NCBI GenBank assembly: GCA_017626325.1
Contig: JAGAIZ010000088.1
Location: 1 to 43,214, forward strand
Reading direction: 5' to 3'
Source of the DNA: Lachnospiraceae bacterium
GTDB lineage: Bacteria > Bacillota > Clostridia > Lachnospirales > Lachnospiraceae
DNA: 43,214 nt
Shown: positions 1 to 10,022 of the stretch, piece after piece
How the letters are laid out: every line of letters starts with the position of its first letter
How positions within the stretch are numbered: the first letter of the stretch is position 1
Translations under genes and position numbers: made by a program
The notes under the pieces: generated by a model
Database searches by the model: none
The model's input: only the letters and a program-made list of their open reading frames with translations
What the model was told of the DNA's origin: nothing

Positions 1-319
1 GCAGAAAAGAAAAACAGGCAGAACGGGTGCTGGGAAGTAACCTATCCACAATTCTGCGCTTTCTGCCTGTTGGTGGTGTATAAAAATTTTTTCAAATTCA
101 GCATTATGCCTAAAGCTGGCGTGGGTGTGAAAAGTAACAAGTCCTCAAAAAAATCTGAAGTAAAACCGCTCAGGGAAATTGCTTTTTATATCAGAAAGTG
201 TTATTATTTAACAAAAGTACAAATGCGAAGCATACCGTCTCAAATCGCAGATGCGGGAACCGTCTTCGTGGTTTTTGCGTGCGTTTTTCCGGCTAAACGC
301 TTCGGAACGGAGGAATGAA
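1..319. other. ptb upstream region
   Basis: There is no convincing gene here. An 11-bp inverted repeat (AACAGGCAGAA at 13-23, TTCTGCCTGTT at 61-71) has a 37-nt loop, and its outer minus-strand side is T-rich, so it could terminate minus-strand transcription, but no minus-strand gene is near. A short open frame running off the left edge to a stop at 81-83 could be the tail of an upstream gene; I cannot confirm this. A candidate ptb promoter is TTGCTT (179-184), 17 nt, TATTAT (202-207), which would give a leader of about 105 nt. Confidence 0.35.
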
Positions 320-1237
320 ATGAGTAAAAGTTTTGAGGATTTATTATCTAAAGTGTCTGAGTGCAGCGTAAAGAAGGTTGCCGTAGCGGTTGCCCAGGAC
401 AGCGCCGTGCTGGAGGCTGTTAAGGCTGCCAGAGAACGCAGCATCGCGGACGCGATCCTGGTTGGTGACGAGGATAAGATCAGGGAAATCGCGGCAGAGA
501 TGAACATGGATTTGAATGGTTTTGAAATCATCGATGAGAAGGACACCTACACCGCTGCCCTGAAAGCTGTGGAGCTGGTACACACAGGCAAAGCCGATAT
601 GTATATGAAGGGTCTGATCGATACCAAATCTTTCTTAAAGAGCGTGCTGGACAAGGAAGTAGGCTTAAGAACCGGCAAGCCGTTGTCCCATGTATGCGTG
701 TTTGAGGTCGAGGGCGTTGACCACCTCCTGTTCTTATCCGACGTAGCTTTCATGACATATCCTACTCTCGAGGACAAGGTACATATTATCGAGAACACTG
801 TGGAAGTCTGCCACGCCTGCGGCATTCCGAATCCCAAGGTTGCTCCCCTTGCGGCAGTTGAGGTCGTAAATCCGAAGATGCCCGTTACCGTAGAAGCTGA
901 CGAACTGACGAAGATGTGCGAGGAGGGCAAGATTACAGGCTGTATCGTGGACGGTCCTCTTTCCTTAGATCTTGCCATCGACCCTGAGGCTGCAAAGCAC
1001 AAGGGCGCTGAGGGCAGAAAGATTGTCGGCGACGCGGACGTGCTTCTTTTCCCTGATATCCATGCCGGAAACCTCGTGTACAAATGTCTCGTACATACTG
1101 CGAAGGTAAAGAACGGAAACATTCTGACAGGTACGAAAGCTCCTGTTATCCTGACATCCCGCTCCGACGATTTCGAGACGAAGGTAAATTCTCTGGCACT
1201 GGGCGCTGTAGTGGCAGAGGCTATGAAGAACTGCTAA
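320..1237 (+). CDS. ptb: phosphate butyryltransferase
   Basis: This enzyme transfers the butyryl group of butyryl-CoA to phosphate, giving butyryl-phosphate, in the cytoplasm. The protein is 305 aa, the normal length for the phosphate acetyl/butyryltransferase family. Family sequence includes the motif around GKADMYMKGLIDT (about residue 90) and the glycine-rich GNILTGTKAPVILTSR near the C-terminus. I chose the ATG at 320 because CGGAGGA sits 7 nt upstream; a longer in-frame version from 251 has no ribosome site and a non-family N-terminus. It lies 30 bp before buk, so the two form the butyrate kinase route to butyrate and ATP. A branched-chain acyl-CoA preference is possible but cannot be read from sequence alone. 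Confidence 0.95.
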   Translation: MSKSFEDLLSKVSECSVKKVAVAVAQDSAVLEAVKAARERSIADAILVGDEDKIREIAAEMNMDLNGFEIIDEKDTYTAALKAVELVHTGKADMYMKGLIDTKSFLKSVLDKEVGLRTGKPLSHVCVFEVEGVDHLLFLSDVAFMTYPTLEDKVHIIENTVEVCHACGIPNPKVAPLAAVEVVNPKMPVTVEADELTKMCEEGKITGCIVDGPLSLDLAIDPEAAKHKGAEGRKIVGDADVLLFPDIHAGNLVYKCLVHTAKVKNGNILTGTKAPVILTSRSDDFETKVNSLALGAVVAEAMKNC

Positions 1238-1267
1238 TAATATATGATAGGAAAGGCGGAATACAAA

Positions 1268-2335
1268 ATGGCTGTAAAAAGTTTAATCATCAATCCGGGT
1301 TCCACTTCTACGAAAATCGGCGTTTTCGAGGATGAAACCTTATTATTCGAGGAAACCTTAAGACATTCTACGGAAGAAATCGCACAGTATGCTTCCATCG
1401 TAGACCAGAAGGATTTCCGCAAAGATATCATTGTGAACCTCCTGAAAGAAAAGGATTTCGACATTCATTCCTTAAATATGGTAGTGGGCCGGGGCGGTAT
1501 GTTAAAGCCCATTCCCGGCGGCACCTACGCTGTAAGCGATGACCTGCTGGAAGACTTAAAGATCGGCAAACAGGGACAGCACGCTTCCAATCTGGGCGGT
1601 ATCCTGGCAAGAGAAATCGGCGACTCTATCGGCGTTCCTTCCTATATCGTGGACCCCGTAGTCGTAGACGAGCTGGAGCCTACTTCCAGATATTCCGGTG
1701 TTCCCGAGCTCCCCAGAACCAGCGTTTTCCATGCGCTGAACCAGAAGGCGGTTGCGAAGCGTTATGCCAAGGAGACCGGAAAAGCTTACGATTCCTTAAA
1801 TCTCGTGGTAGTCCATATGGGCGGCGGCGTCTCCGTAGGCGCGCACAGACAGGGCAAGGTTGTTGACGTATTCAACGCATTAGACGGCGACGGCGCATTC
1901 TCTCCTGAGAGAGCCGGTGCAGTTCCCAACGGCGCGCTTGTTAAGATGTGCTTCTCCGGCAAATATACCGAGAAAGAAGTCTACAAGAAGCTGGTAGGCG
2001 GCGGCGGCTTCAACGCATACTGCGGCACGAATGACATGCGCGATGTGGATAAGCTGGCTGAAGGCGGCGATGCCAAGGCCATCGAGGTTCGCGACGCATT
2101 CATCGTACAGGTTGCCAAGGATATCGGTTCTATGGCATGTGTCCTGAAGGGCAAGGTAGACCAGATCATTATTACCGGCGGCATCGCTTATGACAAGTAT
2201 GTCGTAAATGGCTTGCAGGAAAGAGCCGGATGGATCGCTCCCATTACCGTATATCCCGGCGAGGATGAACTGCTGGCGCTCGTGCAGGGCGGCCTGCGCG
2301 TATTAAACGGCGAAGAAGAGGCTATGAAATATTAA
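1268..2335 (+). CDS. buk: butyrate kinase
   Basis: This kinase converts butyryl-phosphate and ADP to butyrate and ATP by substrate-level phosphorylation. The 355-aa product is a typical acetokinase-family (ASKHA) protein. The N-terminal phosphate loop reads [15 protein letters not shown], a central nucleotide/phosphate motif reads [14 protein letters not shown], and the C-terminal adenosine motif reads [11 protein letters not shown]. The start at 1268 follows AGGAAAGGCGG, and family members begin at this MAVKSL-like position. An ATG at 1244 would add eight residues lacking family resemblance. It is co-transcribed with ptb and closed by a hairpin at 2354-2387. The product could also act on other short or branched acyl-phosphates. 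Confidence 0.96.
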   Translation: MAVKSLIINPGSTSTKIGVFEDETLLFEETLRHSTEEIAQYASIVDQKDFRKDIIVNLLKEKDFDIHSLNMVVGRGGMLKPIPGGTYAVSDDLLEDLKIGKQGQHASNLGGILAREIGDSIGVPSYIVDPVVVDELEPTSRYSGVPELPRTSVFHALNQKAVAKRYAKETGKAYDSLNLVVVHMGGGVSVGAHRQGKVVDVFNALDGDGAFSPERAGAVPNGALVKMCFSGKYTEKEVYKKLVGGGGFNAYCGTNDMRDVDKLAEGGDAKAIEVRDAFIVQVAKDIGSMACVLKGKVDQIIITGGIAYDKYVVNGLQERAGWIAPITVYPGEDELLALVQGGLRVLNGEEEAMKY

Positions 2336-2353
2336 GCTTACACAAGAAAAAGG

Positions 2354-2387
2354 CTCCCGGGAGCGGCTGACTGGCTGTTCCCGGGAG
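2354..2387. terminator. bidirectional terminator buk / deacetylase
   Basis: A perfect 9-bp stem (CTCCCGGGA 2354-2362, TCCCGGGAG 2379-2387) has a 16-nt loop. It is preceded by AAAAA and followed by TTT, so it can terminate buk on the plus strand and the convergent deacetylase gene on the minus strand, where the U-run is better. Confidence 0.8.
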
Positions 2388-2417
2388 TTTCTGTATTGGC
2401 CGGACCGGATTGCAGTC

Positions 2418-3359
2418 TCACTCCTCCGCAATCTGCCGCCCTTCATAATTCAAATAAAAGTTCTCCCGGTAAATCAACTCGGACACAGGCACAATCTCGT
2501 ATCCCTGCTCTTTCAGCTTCGTAATCAGTTCATCAAGCGCCTGTGCAGTATAATCCGCTCCATTATGGCATAGAATGATACTGCCGTTGCCCAGGTTCTT
2601 ATGCTTCGTCACTGTCTCGATTATGGAGTCCACGCCCCGATTCAACCAATCAAGACTGTCCACATCCCATTGAATCGCATAGTATCCGCAGTCCTTTGCT
2701 ACATTTACGACAGCATTGTCATAATCTCCGTAAGGCGGACGAAACAGAAACATTTCATAGCCGGTCAGTTCTTTCACCTTCTCATGAACAGACATCAGCT
2801 CTTCCTTCTTCTCTTCATCAGATAATTCACTCATATTCAAATGACTGGCACTGTGGTTGCCCAGATCATGGCCCGCAGCCAGTACTGCTTTCACATCCTC
2901 CGGGTAGCTTTCCACCCATCCTCCTGTCGCGAAGAATGTGACATGTATGTCGTGTTTCTTCAGCGTTTCCAGTATCTGTTCCGTGTCCTCCGCGCCCCAT
3001 GCCGCATCGAAGCTTAATGCAATCTTATTTTCCTGTGTATCCACACAGTATATAGGCAGTTCTCTGCCTCCTACTGTATTGTTCATGCTTAAGGGATCGC
3101 CAAAGCCAAGTGGTTCCGCATCACTCACCGTCTCGTATACTTCCTGCAAAACGGCCTCTCCCAGGCGGATCGGCGCCAACGCCCCGCCTGACGCTCCTTC
3201 CTCCGATATGCCTGACGCTTCTTCCGCCGGTATTACTTCCATAAGCTGCGGTCCTGTCAAATGATATTCTTCTGTCTGAGACGTTGTTTCCTTATTACCG
3301 CATCCGAATAGCAAGGCTACTGACAGTAGTGTCACTTCCAAAATTTTATGTTTTTTCAT
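2418..3359 (-). CDS. polysaccharide deacetylase-family lipoprotein (PdaB/YlxY-like)
   Basis: This is a 313-aa NodB-fold (carbohydrate esterase 4-like) protein exported to the outside of the membrane. The N-terminus MKKHKILEVTLLSVALLFGCG is a lipoprotein signal with Cys at the lipobox. Motif 1 reads LSFDAAWG where the classical form is TFDDG. The zinc-binding HSASH and the RPPYGDYD motif are present, and the C-terminus keeps the SIILCHN element. Motif 1 therefore keeps the catalytic-base Asp but has Ala for the metal-binding Asp, so activity is not certain. The family includes peptidoglycan and sporulation deacetylases. The ATG at 3359 is chosen for GGGAGAAG just upstream and for the clean signal peptide. 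Monocistronic, convergent with buk. Confidence 0.85.
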   Translation of the reverse strand: MKKHKILEVTLLSVALLFGCGNKETTSQTEEYHLTGPQLMEVIPAEEASGISEEGASGGALAPIRLGEAVLQEVYETVSDAEPLGFGDPLSMNNTVGGRELPIYCVDTQENKIALSFDAAWGAEDTEQILETLKKHDIHVTFFATGGWVESYPEDVKAVLAAGHDLGNHSASHLNMSELSDEEKKEELMSVHEKVKELTGYEMFLFRPPYGDYDNAVVNVAKDCGYYAIQWDVDSLDWLNRGVDSIIETVTKHKNLGNGSIILCHNGADYTAQALDELITKLKEQGYEIVPVSELIYRENFYLNYEGRQIAEE

Positions 3360-3544
3360 AGTCTTCTCCCTTCCGTAAACGCGAAGTTTCTGTGTCTCCA
3401 TCCATATCCGCCGAGATTGTATAACCGACACAGACTCGCTTTCTATGAAAACAATCTTACACTGTCAATGCATCATTCTTTATCCTTTTTTGCATCATAT
3501 TTGTAACATCTTACGCTATACGGCGATTATCTGTATATTGCAAA

Positions 3545-3599
3545 AACCCCTGAGATACAGCGCCTCATCTCTGTTAAGATACGCTGCCTCTCAGGGGTT
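3545..3599 (-). terminator. purine operon terminator
   Basis: An 11-bp perfect stem (AACCCCTGAGA 3545-3555, TCTCAGGGGTT 3589-3599) is extended by CAGCG/CGCTG. Read on the minus strand it is followed by a U-run from the AAAAA at 3542-3546. It lies 73 bp beyond the purH stop. Confidence 0.85.
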
Positions 3600-3672
3600 C
3601 TTATTTGCATTTTACTTTTGTCTCATAATATCTGTCAGCCCGCACGCTTCCATATGCTCAGGCTGCCGGCTG

Positions 3673-4854
3673 TTAGTGATGGAACAATCTGATTCCTGTA
3701 AAGCACATCACCATGCCGTACTTATTGCAGGTCTCGATTACATTATCGTCACGTACGGAACCGCCCGGCTGCGCCACATATTTGACGCCGCTCTTATGCG
3801 CACGCTCGATGTTGTCGCCGAAGGGGAAGAACGCGTCGGAGCCTAGCGACACATCTGTCATCTGATCCAGCCATGCCCTTTTCTCTTCTCTTGTGAACAC
3901 TTCCGGTTTTACCTTGAAAATCTTCTGCCACGCGCCCTCTGCCAGCACGTCCATGTAATCTTCGCCGATATAGAGGTCAATGGAATTGTCTCTGTCGGCG
4001 CGTCCGATGCCGTCTACAAACTGCAGATCAAGAACCTTCGGAGACTGGCGCAGGAACCAGTTATCCGCCTTGCTGCCCGCCAGTCTGGTACAATGGATAC
4101 GGGACTGCTGCCCCGCGCCGATACCGATGGCCTGCCCGCCTTTGACATAGCAGACAGAATTGGACTGGGTATATTTCAGAGTGATCATGGCGATTGCCAG
4201 ATCAATCCTTGCCTGCTCAGGCAGCTCCTTATTGTCCGTCACAATATTGTTGAAGAAATCCTGATCGATATTCAACTCGTTTCTTCCCTGCTCGAAGCTG
4301 ATACCATATACCTGCTTGACTTCTGTCGGCGCAGGCACATAGCTTTCATCGATCTCGATTACATTGTAATTGCCCTTTTTCTTGGCTTTGAGAATCTCCA
4401 GCGCTTCCGGCTCATAGCCCGGCGCAATCACGCCGTCGGATACCTCTCTCTTAATAATCCTGGCTGTCGCTGCGTCACACACGTCAGACAGGGAAATAAA
4501 ATCACCGAAAGAGCTCATTCTGTCAGCGCCTCTGGCTCTTGCATAAGCGTTGGCAAGGGGCGTAAACTCCATATCCAAATCATCTACCCAATAGATTTTC
4601 TTCTCCACTTCAGACAACGGAAGTCCCACCGCCGCGCCCGCGGGAGACACGTGCTTAAAGGAAGCCGCCGCCGGAAGTCCGGTCGCCTTCTTCAACTCCT
4701 TCACAAGCTGCCAGCCGTTAAAGGCGTCAAGGAAATTAATATATCCCGGCTTGCCGTTCAGCACCTTAATCGGCAGCTCGCTTCCATCCTGCATATATAT
4801 GCGGGACGGCTTCTGGTTGGGGTTGCAGCCGTATTTCAACTCTAATTCATTCAT
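3673..4854 (-). CDS. purH: AICAR transformylase, stand-alone (PurH C-terminal domain type)
   Basis: This enzyme catalyses the ninth purine step, AICAR plus 10-formyl-THF to FAICAR. The 393-aa protein matches the AICARFT domain of PurH only. It has the Lys-His catalytic pair in ASFKHVSPAG (about residues 60-70) and the signature YTQSNSVCYVKGGQAIGIGAGQ (about 230-250; Gln-Ser-Arg follows). There is no MGS-like IMP cyclohydrolase domain, and that activity is supplied by the neighbouring purO. The start at 4854 (GAAAGGG 9 nt upstream) fits homologues. An ATG at 4878 overlapping the purO stop (ATGA) is the alternative and would couple the two genes. Third gene of guaB-purO-purH. Confidence 0.92.
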   Translation of the reverse strand: MNELELKYGCNPNQKPSRIYMQDGSELPIKVLNGKPGYINFLDAFNGWQLVKELKKATGLPAAASFKHVSPAGAAVGLPLSEVEKKIYWVDDLDMEFTPLANAYARARGADRMSSFGDFISLSDVCDAATARIIKREVSDGVIAPGYEPEALEILKAKKKGNYNVIEIDESYVPAPTEVKQVYGISFEQGRNELNIDQDFFNNIVTDNKELPEQARIDLAIAMITLKYTQSNSVCYVKGGQAIGIGAGQQSRIHCTRLAGSKADNWFLRQSPKVLDLQFVDGIGRADRDNSIDLYIGEDYMDVLAEGAWQKIFKVKPEVFTREEKRAWLDQMTDVSLGSDAFFPFGDNIERAHKSGVKYVAQPGGSVRDDNVIETCNKYGMVMCFTGIRLFHH

Positions 4855-4874
4855 TGCTCTATACCCTTTCTGCT

Positions 4875-5591
4875 TCATTCCCTGTTCTTATTCACAATAC
4901 GGGTCTCATACTTCCCCGTCTCAATCTCAATGTATCTGACAAACAGGGACACTTTATTCTCTTCATTCAGGTTATCCCAAATCATCTGCGTAAAGCTGTC
5001 GATATCGCCCTCGACGCCAATAAGCGTCGGCTCGCCCTCGAAGCTTGGCAGCGGATTGCCGTCTCCCATATAAGTATGGATGAAATGCCCCTCGCCGGCT
5101 TTCGGGTTCTCGTAAGCAAAGGTATATCTGCAGCAGGAGGACGGATCGCCGTTGCTGCTCTTGAGAATAGACATCGCGTAATTGTATCTGCCGTTCTCCA
5201 GATGCATAATACCCGAAATACGAGGCGTGTAATTGGGGGCATCCGGCTCAAATTCTCTGGTGCGCAGCGCCTGCTCGAAGGTCTGCTGCTTGTCCATCAG
5301 TTCATAAATCGTATCCGTCTGGTCACCGTTGGTCACGATGGTCTTATTGCCCAGCACGCGTACCGGCGCGTAGATAATGAGACTGGGATCTTCCAGCTTG
5401 GAGGGGTCAAAGGCCTGTGTACGAATACCCTCCCCGTCTTCCACGAACACACGGTTTCTGCTGTTAGAACTTCTGCCCATGATAAAATATGCGGTTACGG
5501 CGTGTTTGCCGTCTGCTGATCTGCCAATCACAATTCCTCTGCCGGGATAAGCGTTGCCCGCCAAATCCTGTGCCAATGAAATTTTCTGCAT
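4875..5591 (-). CDS. purO: IMP cyclohydrolase, PurO-like family
   Basis: This gene very likely performs the last step to IMP, ring closure of FAICAR. The 238-aa product resembles the IMP cyclohydrolase family known from archaeal PurO and from Clostridia. Recognisable parts are the N-terminal NAYPGRGIVIGRS, the central YAPVRVLGN and TNGDQTD, and YTPRISGIMHL with YAMSILKSS. It sits 10 bp after guaB and directly before the stand-alone transformylase, so together the pair replaces bifunctional PurH. Assignment rests on remembered family resemblance plus context. A stop-start overlap with an upstream in-frame ATG of the next gene suggests coupling. Confidence 0.85.
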   Translation of the reverse strand: MQKISLAQDLAGNAYPGRGIVIGRSADGKHAVTAYFIMGRSSNSRNRVFVEDGEGIRTQAFDPSKLEDPSLIIYAPVRVLGNKTIVTNGDQTDTIYELMDKQQTFEQALRTREFEPDAPNYTPRISGIMHLENGRYNYAMSILKSSNGDPSSCCRYTFAYENPKAGEGHFIHTYMGDGNPLPSFEGEPTLIGVEGDIDSFTQMIWDNLNEENKVSLFVRYIEIETGKYETRIVNKNRE

Positions 5592-5601
5592 AGTTTCCTC
5601 C

Positions 5602-7155
<1,554 letters not shown>

Positions 7156-7190
7156 TTACCATTGTAGCAAAGCTGTTGTCAAGCCTGCCT

Positions 7191-7688
7191 TTAATCCTGA
7201 AACACCTTACGAGGCGCTACTGTCTGTATTGCTTTGATCATAGCCTCATTAGGCTCTAAGATGACTTTCGTATCTCCCGAAAAAATCATCATATATCTTC
7301 TCTCCGGCTGATTCGCCGTACCGGAACTAAAATCGTAAGATTTCTTCATAGTGCGGTTCTTATAAGAATCCAGCCTGTGGGAGTTAAGCGGCGCCATGAT
7401 TTCCATCTGATCTATGGAAAAGCTGCCTGCTTTCTTCCTTCTGCTCTTCGCCATTACCTTATCCACACTGACCTCTTTATCCAGATACAGATACTCATAT
7501 TCCACATTGGCGTTCATCGTCGCAAAGTAAGCGCCTACACCTGTTATAATCGCCACTAACAGCGCCGGGATAAACATCAGCCCCAGGAATACGAATACCG
7601 CTGTCATCATGATCAACAATACTTTAAAAAATGTCATGATTGCAGACGCCTTTCGCGCTACAAGACATTCTACATATGTTTCATTCAT
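7191..7688 (-). CDS. small membrane protein, DUF6106-like
   Basis: A 165-aa protein of unknown function. After a short polar N-terminus (MNETYVECLV) come two hydrophobic helices, about residues 17-37 and 38-56, then a cytoplasmic-type soluble domain containing a basic stretch (KSRRKK) and a PxxR-rich middle. The overall form recalls the Lachnospiraceae DUF6106 family, a recollection rather than a search result. Nothing in the sequence shows an enzyme motif. Start ATG at 7688 follows AAGGAGG 5-10 nt upstream. It is separated from guaB by a terminator-like hairpin, so probably its own unit. Confidence 0.7.
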   Translation of the reverse strand: MNETYVECLVARKASAIMTFFKVLLIMMTAVFVFLGLMFIPALLVAIITGVGAYFATMNANVEYEYLYLDKEVSVDKVMAKSRRKKAGSFSIDQMEIMAPLNSHRLDSYKNRTMKKSYDFSSGTANQPERRYMMIFSGDTKVILEPNEAMIKAIQTVAPRKVFQD

Positions 7689-8061
7689 CCTTATGTCCTC
7701 CTTGATTCTATTTCCGATGTTTCCTCTACGCTTCTTATCATAAAATAAAAGTCAGAAATGTGATTCAAAATCATGCATTCCGAGAAATATAGGACTATCG
7801 TATACCAAAACAGAAAAAAAAGCAAGACACCGTCTGCCAGAACATCACAAAAAGTTATTTCACTAAAAAGAAACAGAAATTTCATAATTAATTCAGATAA
7901 GTTTCATTGACATGATAACGACAACTCTATAAGATATTTGGTAGATTATATTCGCATCATTACAGCACAATTTAGGAAAGAAAAGTCAGGCAGATTTTCT
8001 GCTGTCTGCGCATCCCATTAATATAGGAAGAAATTCGCGGCGCTTCAGAATGGAGGAAACT
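7689..8061. promoter_or_regulatory. divergent intergenic region with a plus-strand promoter
   Basis: An AT-rich 373-bp gap between divergent genes. The best element is TTGACA (7907-7912), 17 nt, TAAGAT (7930-7935) on the plus strand, a near-consensus sigma-A promoter for the gene at 8062 with a leader of about 120 nt. A short minus-strand open frame at 7691-7885 has no family features and I do not call it a gene. Confidence 0.55.
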
Positions 8062-8862
8062 ATGTCAGTTGTAGAGGAAATCAGGGAACAGCAAAAGAAA
8101 GCCTTAAAGGACATGAACACCAAGGAGAAGCTCGCCTATTTCTGGGATTATTATAAAATACATACTTTTGTCGTCATCGCTGTAATCGCTTTCGCCGCTA
8201 CCTTTATCTATCAGTACGCAACCAACAGAGATTACGGCTTCTATGCCGCCGTCATCAACGCGGACACCACAGCGCTGACAGAAGTGAATCCCTGGGGCAG
8301 CGAATTCGAGGAATACGCCGGAATCGACACCGAAGAATATCAGGCTTACATCGATACCTCCATCGCCCTTTCTGACAATGATTCCACTCAATATTCCATG
8401 TCCAGCACGGAGAAACTGCTCGCCATGGTACAGACCGGCATCGTAGACGTCATCGTAGCAGATACGGCTGTCTTTGAGAATTACGCGCAATATGAGTATT
8501 TCATGAATCTGGAAGAAGTTCTTCCCGCAGAAGTTTATGAGAAATATAAAGACTGTCTCTATTACACGGATGCGGCTACCTTCGATACGGGTGACGACGA
8601 TACCTATTATTCACAGGATGAGCTGCCGGATCCTGACACATATGTCATTAACCACCGTGATCCTTCTACTATGGAAAAACCCGTGGCTGTCGGCATCTGC
8701 CTGCCCGAAAGCAATAAGCTGATGCAGACCGGCTGCTATGATTACTTAAGCAACATGGGCACTACCTACCAGGGCTACCCTTCGGAGGCGGTGCTGGGCA
8801 TTCCGGTGACTTCTACGAAATTAGATACGGTGTTGAAATTTTTGGAGTTTATGGAGGAGTAG
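8062..8862 (+). CDS. membrane-anchored extracytoplasmic protein, unknown function
   Basis: The protein is 266 aa. A charged cytoplasmic N-terminus (about residues 1-30, with KKALKDMNTKEKLAYFWDYY) precedes a single membrane helix (about 34-54). An acidic, Tyr-rich outside domain follows. Within it, LLAMVQTGIVDVIVADTAVFENYA and a following MNLEEVLP resemble the ligand-handling part of extracellular solute-binding proteins, so an anchored binding protein is possible. No transporter gene is adjacent. I chose the ATG at 8062 because GGAGG lies 5 nt before it; the ATG at 8050 contains that ribosome site. A good promoter lies 120 bp upstream. It converges with the gene at 8877. Confidence 0.8.
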   Translation: MSVVEEIREQQKKALKDMNTKEKLAYFWDYYKIHTFVVIAVIAFAATFIYQYATNRDYGFYAAVINADTTALTEVNPWGSEFEEYAGIDTEEYQAYIDTSIALSDNDSTQYSMSSTEKLLAMVQTGIVDVIVADTAVFENYAQYEYFMNLEEVLPAEVYEKYKDCLYYTDAATFDTGDDDTYYSQDELPDPDTYVINHRDPSTMEKPVAVGICLPESNKLMQTGCYDYLSNMGTTYQGYPSEAVLGIPVTSTKLDTVLKFLEFMEE

Positions 8863-8876
8863 GGGCTATTATACAA

Positions 8877-9137
8877 TCAAAGATGATAGATATATTTATT
8901 AGCTAACTCAAAGTCCTTCTTATGAACATAAATAATATATTCATACGTATAGGAAGGGTTCTCTCCGAAGCTTCCGGTTCTTGCCCGGGCACTATGGTCA
9001 AGCGTTGAGCTGCTTCTCCTGTTAACAACTTTTACATAATATTTTATTCCATGATTATCCAATAGATTTCTTATGTTAGCCTGTTCTTCCATAGAAAAAG
9101 AAGTAAAGATTATTTTCCTGTTAAATATCGTAAGCAT
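8877..9137 (-). CDS. DUF2007-like small protein
   Basis: The 86-aa protein is a compact alpha-beta domain of the type IIFTSFSMEEQANIRNLLDNHGI, followed by a basic, Ser-rich loop and a C-terminal YEYIIYVHKKDFELANKYI. This pattern (residue loss or gain between two strands and a final helix) is that of the DUF2007 signal-transducing-like family; its role is unknown. GAGG five nt before the ATG at 9137 supports this start. The reading frame stays open upstream to 9278 through a serine-recombinase remnant, so annotations starting at 9278 would be chimeric. Confidence 0.65.
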   Translation of the reverse strand: MLTIFNRKIIFTSFSMEEQANIRNLLDNHGIKYYVKVVNRRSSSTLDHSARARTGSFGENPSYTYEYIIYVHKKDFELANKYIYHL

Positions 9138-9145
9138 TTTTACCT

Positions 9146-9251
9146 CACTAATCATTAATTTCGTTATTTCTGCATACTTGCGGATAATGACAGAAAAGCT
9201 GTCCATATCTCTTTTGTTCTGTTCGTAGAGATCGATTTCTTTCTGCTCCGC
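9146..9251 (-). pseudogene. serine recombinase C-terminal fragment (DUF4368 type)
   Basis: About 35 codons in frame with the gene downstream read AEQKEIDLYEQNKRD then MDSFSVIIRKYAEITKL. This is the coiled end plus the FLxxVRKYTEIxEL signature at the C-terminus of large serine recombinases of the Tn4451/Tn5397 type. Nothing else of the recombinase remains. It marks one edge of a past mobile-element event beside the acetyltransferase/AraC pair. The identification is by remembered motif. Confidence 0.6.
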
Positions 9252-9264
9252 GTTTACCTTATGG

Positions 9265-9873
9265 TTATTCCCATACATCTAATTTTTTGTCTTTATAGTA
9301 ATACTCTTTGTCTTTTGCACCTATATCTCGAATTACACGGCATGGAACACCATAAGCCACTACATTTGCAGGAATGTCGCTGGTTACTACACTTCCCGCC
9401 CCGATTACAGAATTATCTCCGATTGTGACTCCGGGCATAACTTGAACACCAGAGCCAATCCAAACATTTTTCCCAACATGAATAGGAAGATTGTAAACAT
9501 AGTGATGTTCACGAAGAACAGGCAAAATTGGGTGTCCAGATGTAGAAAATACAACATTGGGGGCAATCAGGCAATTATCACCAATGTAAATATGTTCATC
9601 ATCTACAAAAGTAATATTTGAATTAAGATAAATTCCCTTTCCTAAATGAACATGTTTACACCCCCAGTTTGCATTTAAAGGTGTTTCAACAGTGCAATCT
9701 ACTCCAACTTCGGCAAAGACTTCTTGAAGAAGCTGCTGCCTTCTTTCGGTTTCAGTTGGCATTGTTTGATTGTATTCAATCATTTTATTTTGGTAGATAT
9801 GTTGATTACCTAACAGTTCCGGGTCGTCATAGCAGTATACCATTCCTCTTTCTTTACGCTCTTTATTTGTCAT
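9265..9873 (-). CDS. sugar O-acetyltransferase (maltose/galactoside type)
   Basis: A cytoplasmic acetyl-CoA-dependent transferase of the LacA/Maa family, 202 aa, which is the usual length. It has the N-terminal Mac domain (ERKERGMVYCYDDPELL) and the conserved ANWGCKHVHLGKGIYLN core. The catalytic His lies in FSTSGHP (about residue 113), and left-handed beta-helix hexapeptides (VWIGSGVQVMPGVTIGDNSVIGAGSVVT) follow, ending in the VAYGVPCRVIR motif. The natural acceptor cannot be inferred. It is transcribed away from an AraC regulator 149 bp upstream, its likely controller. Base composition is more AT-rich than the flanking core genes. Its stop overlaps the recombinase-fragment frame. Confidence 0.92.
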   Translation of the reverse strand: MTNKERKERGMVYCYDDPELLGNQHIYQNKMIEYNQTMPTETERRQQLLQEVFAEVGVDCTVETPLNANWGCKHVHLGKGIYLNSNITFVDDEHIYIGDNCLIAPNVVFSTSGHPILPVLREHHYVYNLPIHVGKNVWIGSGVQVMPGVTIGDNSVIGAGSVVTSDIPANVVAYGVPCRVIRDIGAKDKEYYYKDKKLDVWE

Positions 9874-10022
9874 TTCAGCAATTCCTTTTTTGGCTTCAAA
9901 TATTTGATTTTAATCGTCCGATATATTAAAATCAGGTATATTTTATCAGAGTTTTCTTGTAAAATCTATAAAGATTGAATATAATAATATTAAAATCGTA
10001 TTTGGTAAAATAGGAAAAACAA

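Noticed and set aside
1-83. Inverted repeat as an attenuator for ptb, or an upstream gene's tail
   Set aside because: No U-run on the ptb strand, and the left edge of the window prevents confirming a gene end.
4093-4845. 250-codon plus-strand open frame opposite purH
   Set aside because: Antisense shadow of a well-conserved gene; composition is of reversed codons and no start signal is present.
7691-7885. 64-codon hydrophobic minus-strand frame
   Set aside because: AT-rich chance frame without ribosome site, in a promoter region.
8050-8061. Earlier ATG for the membrane-anchored protein
   Set aside because: Those codons contain the GGAGG that serves the ATG at 8062.
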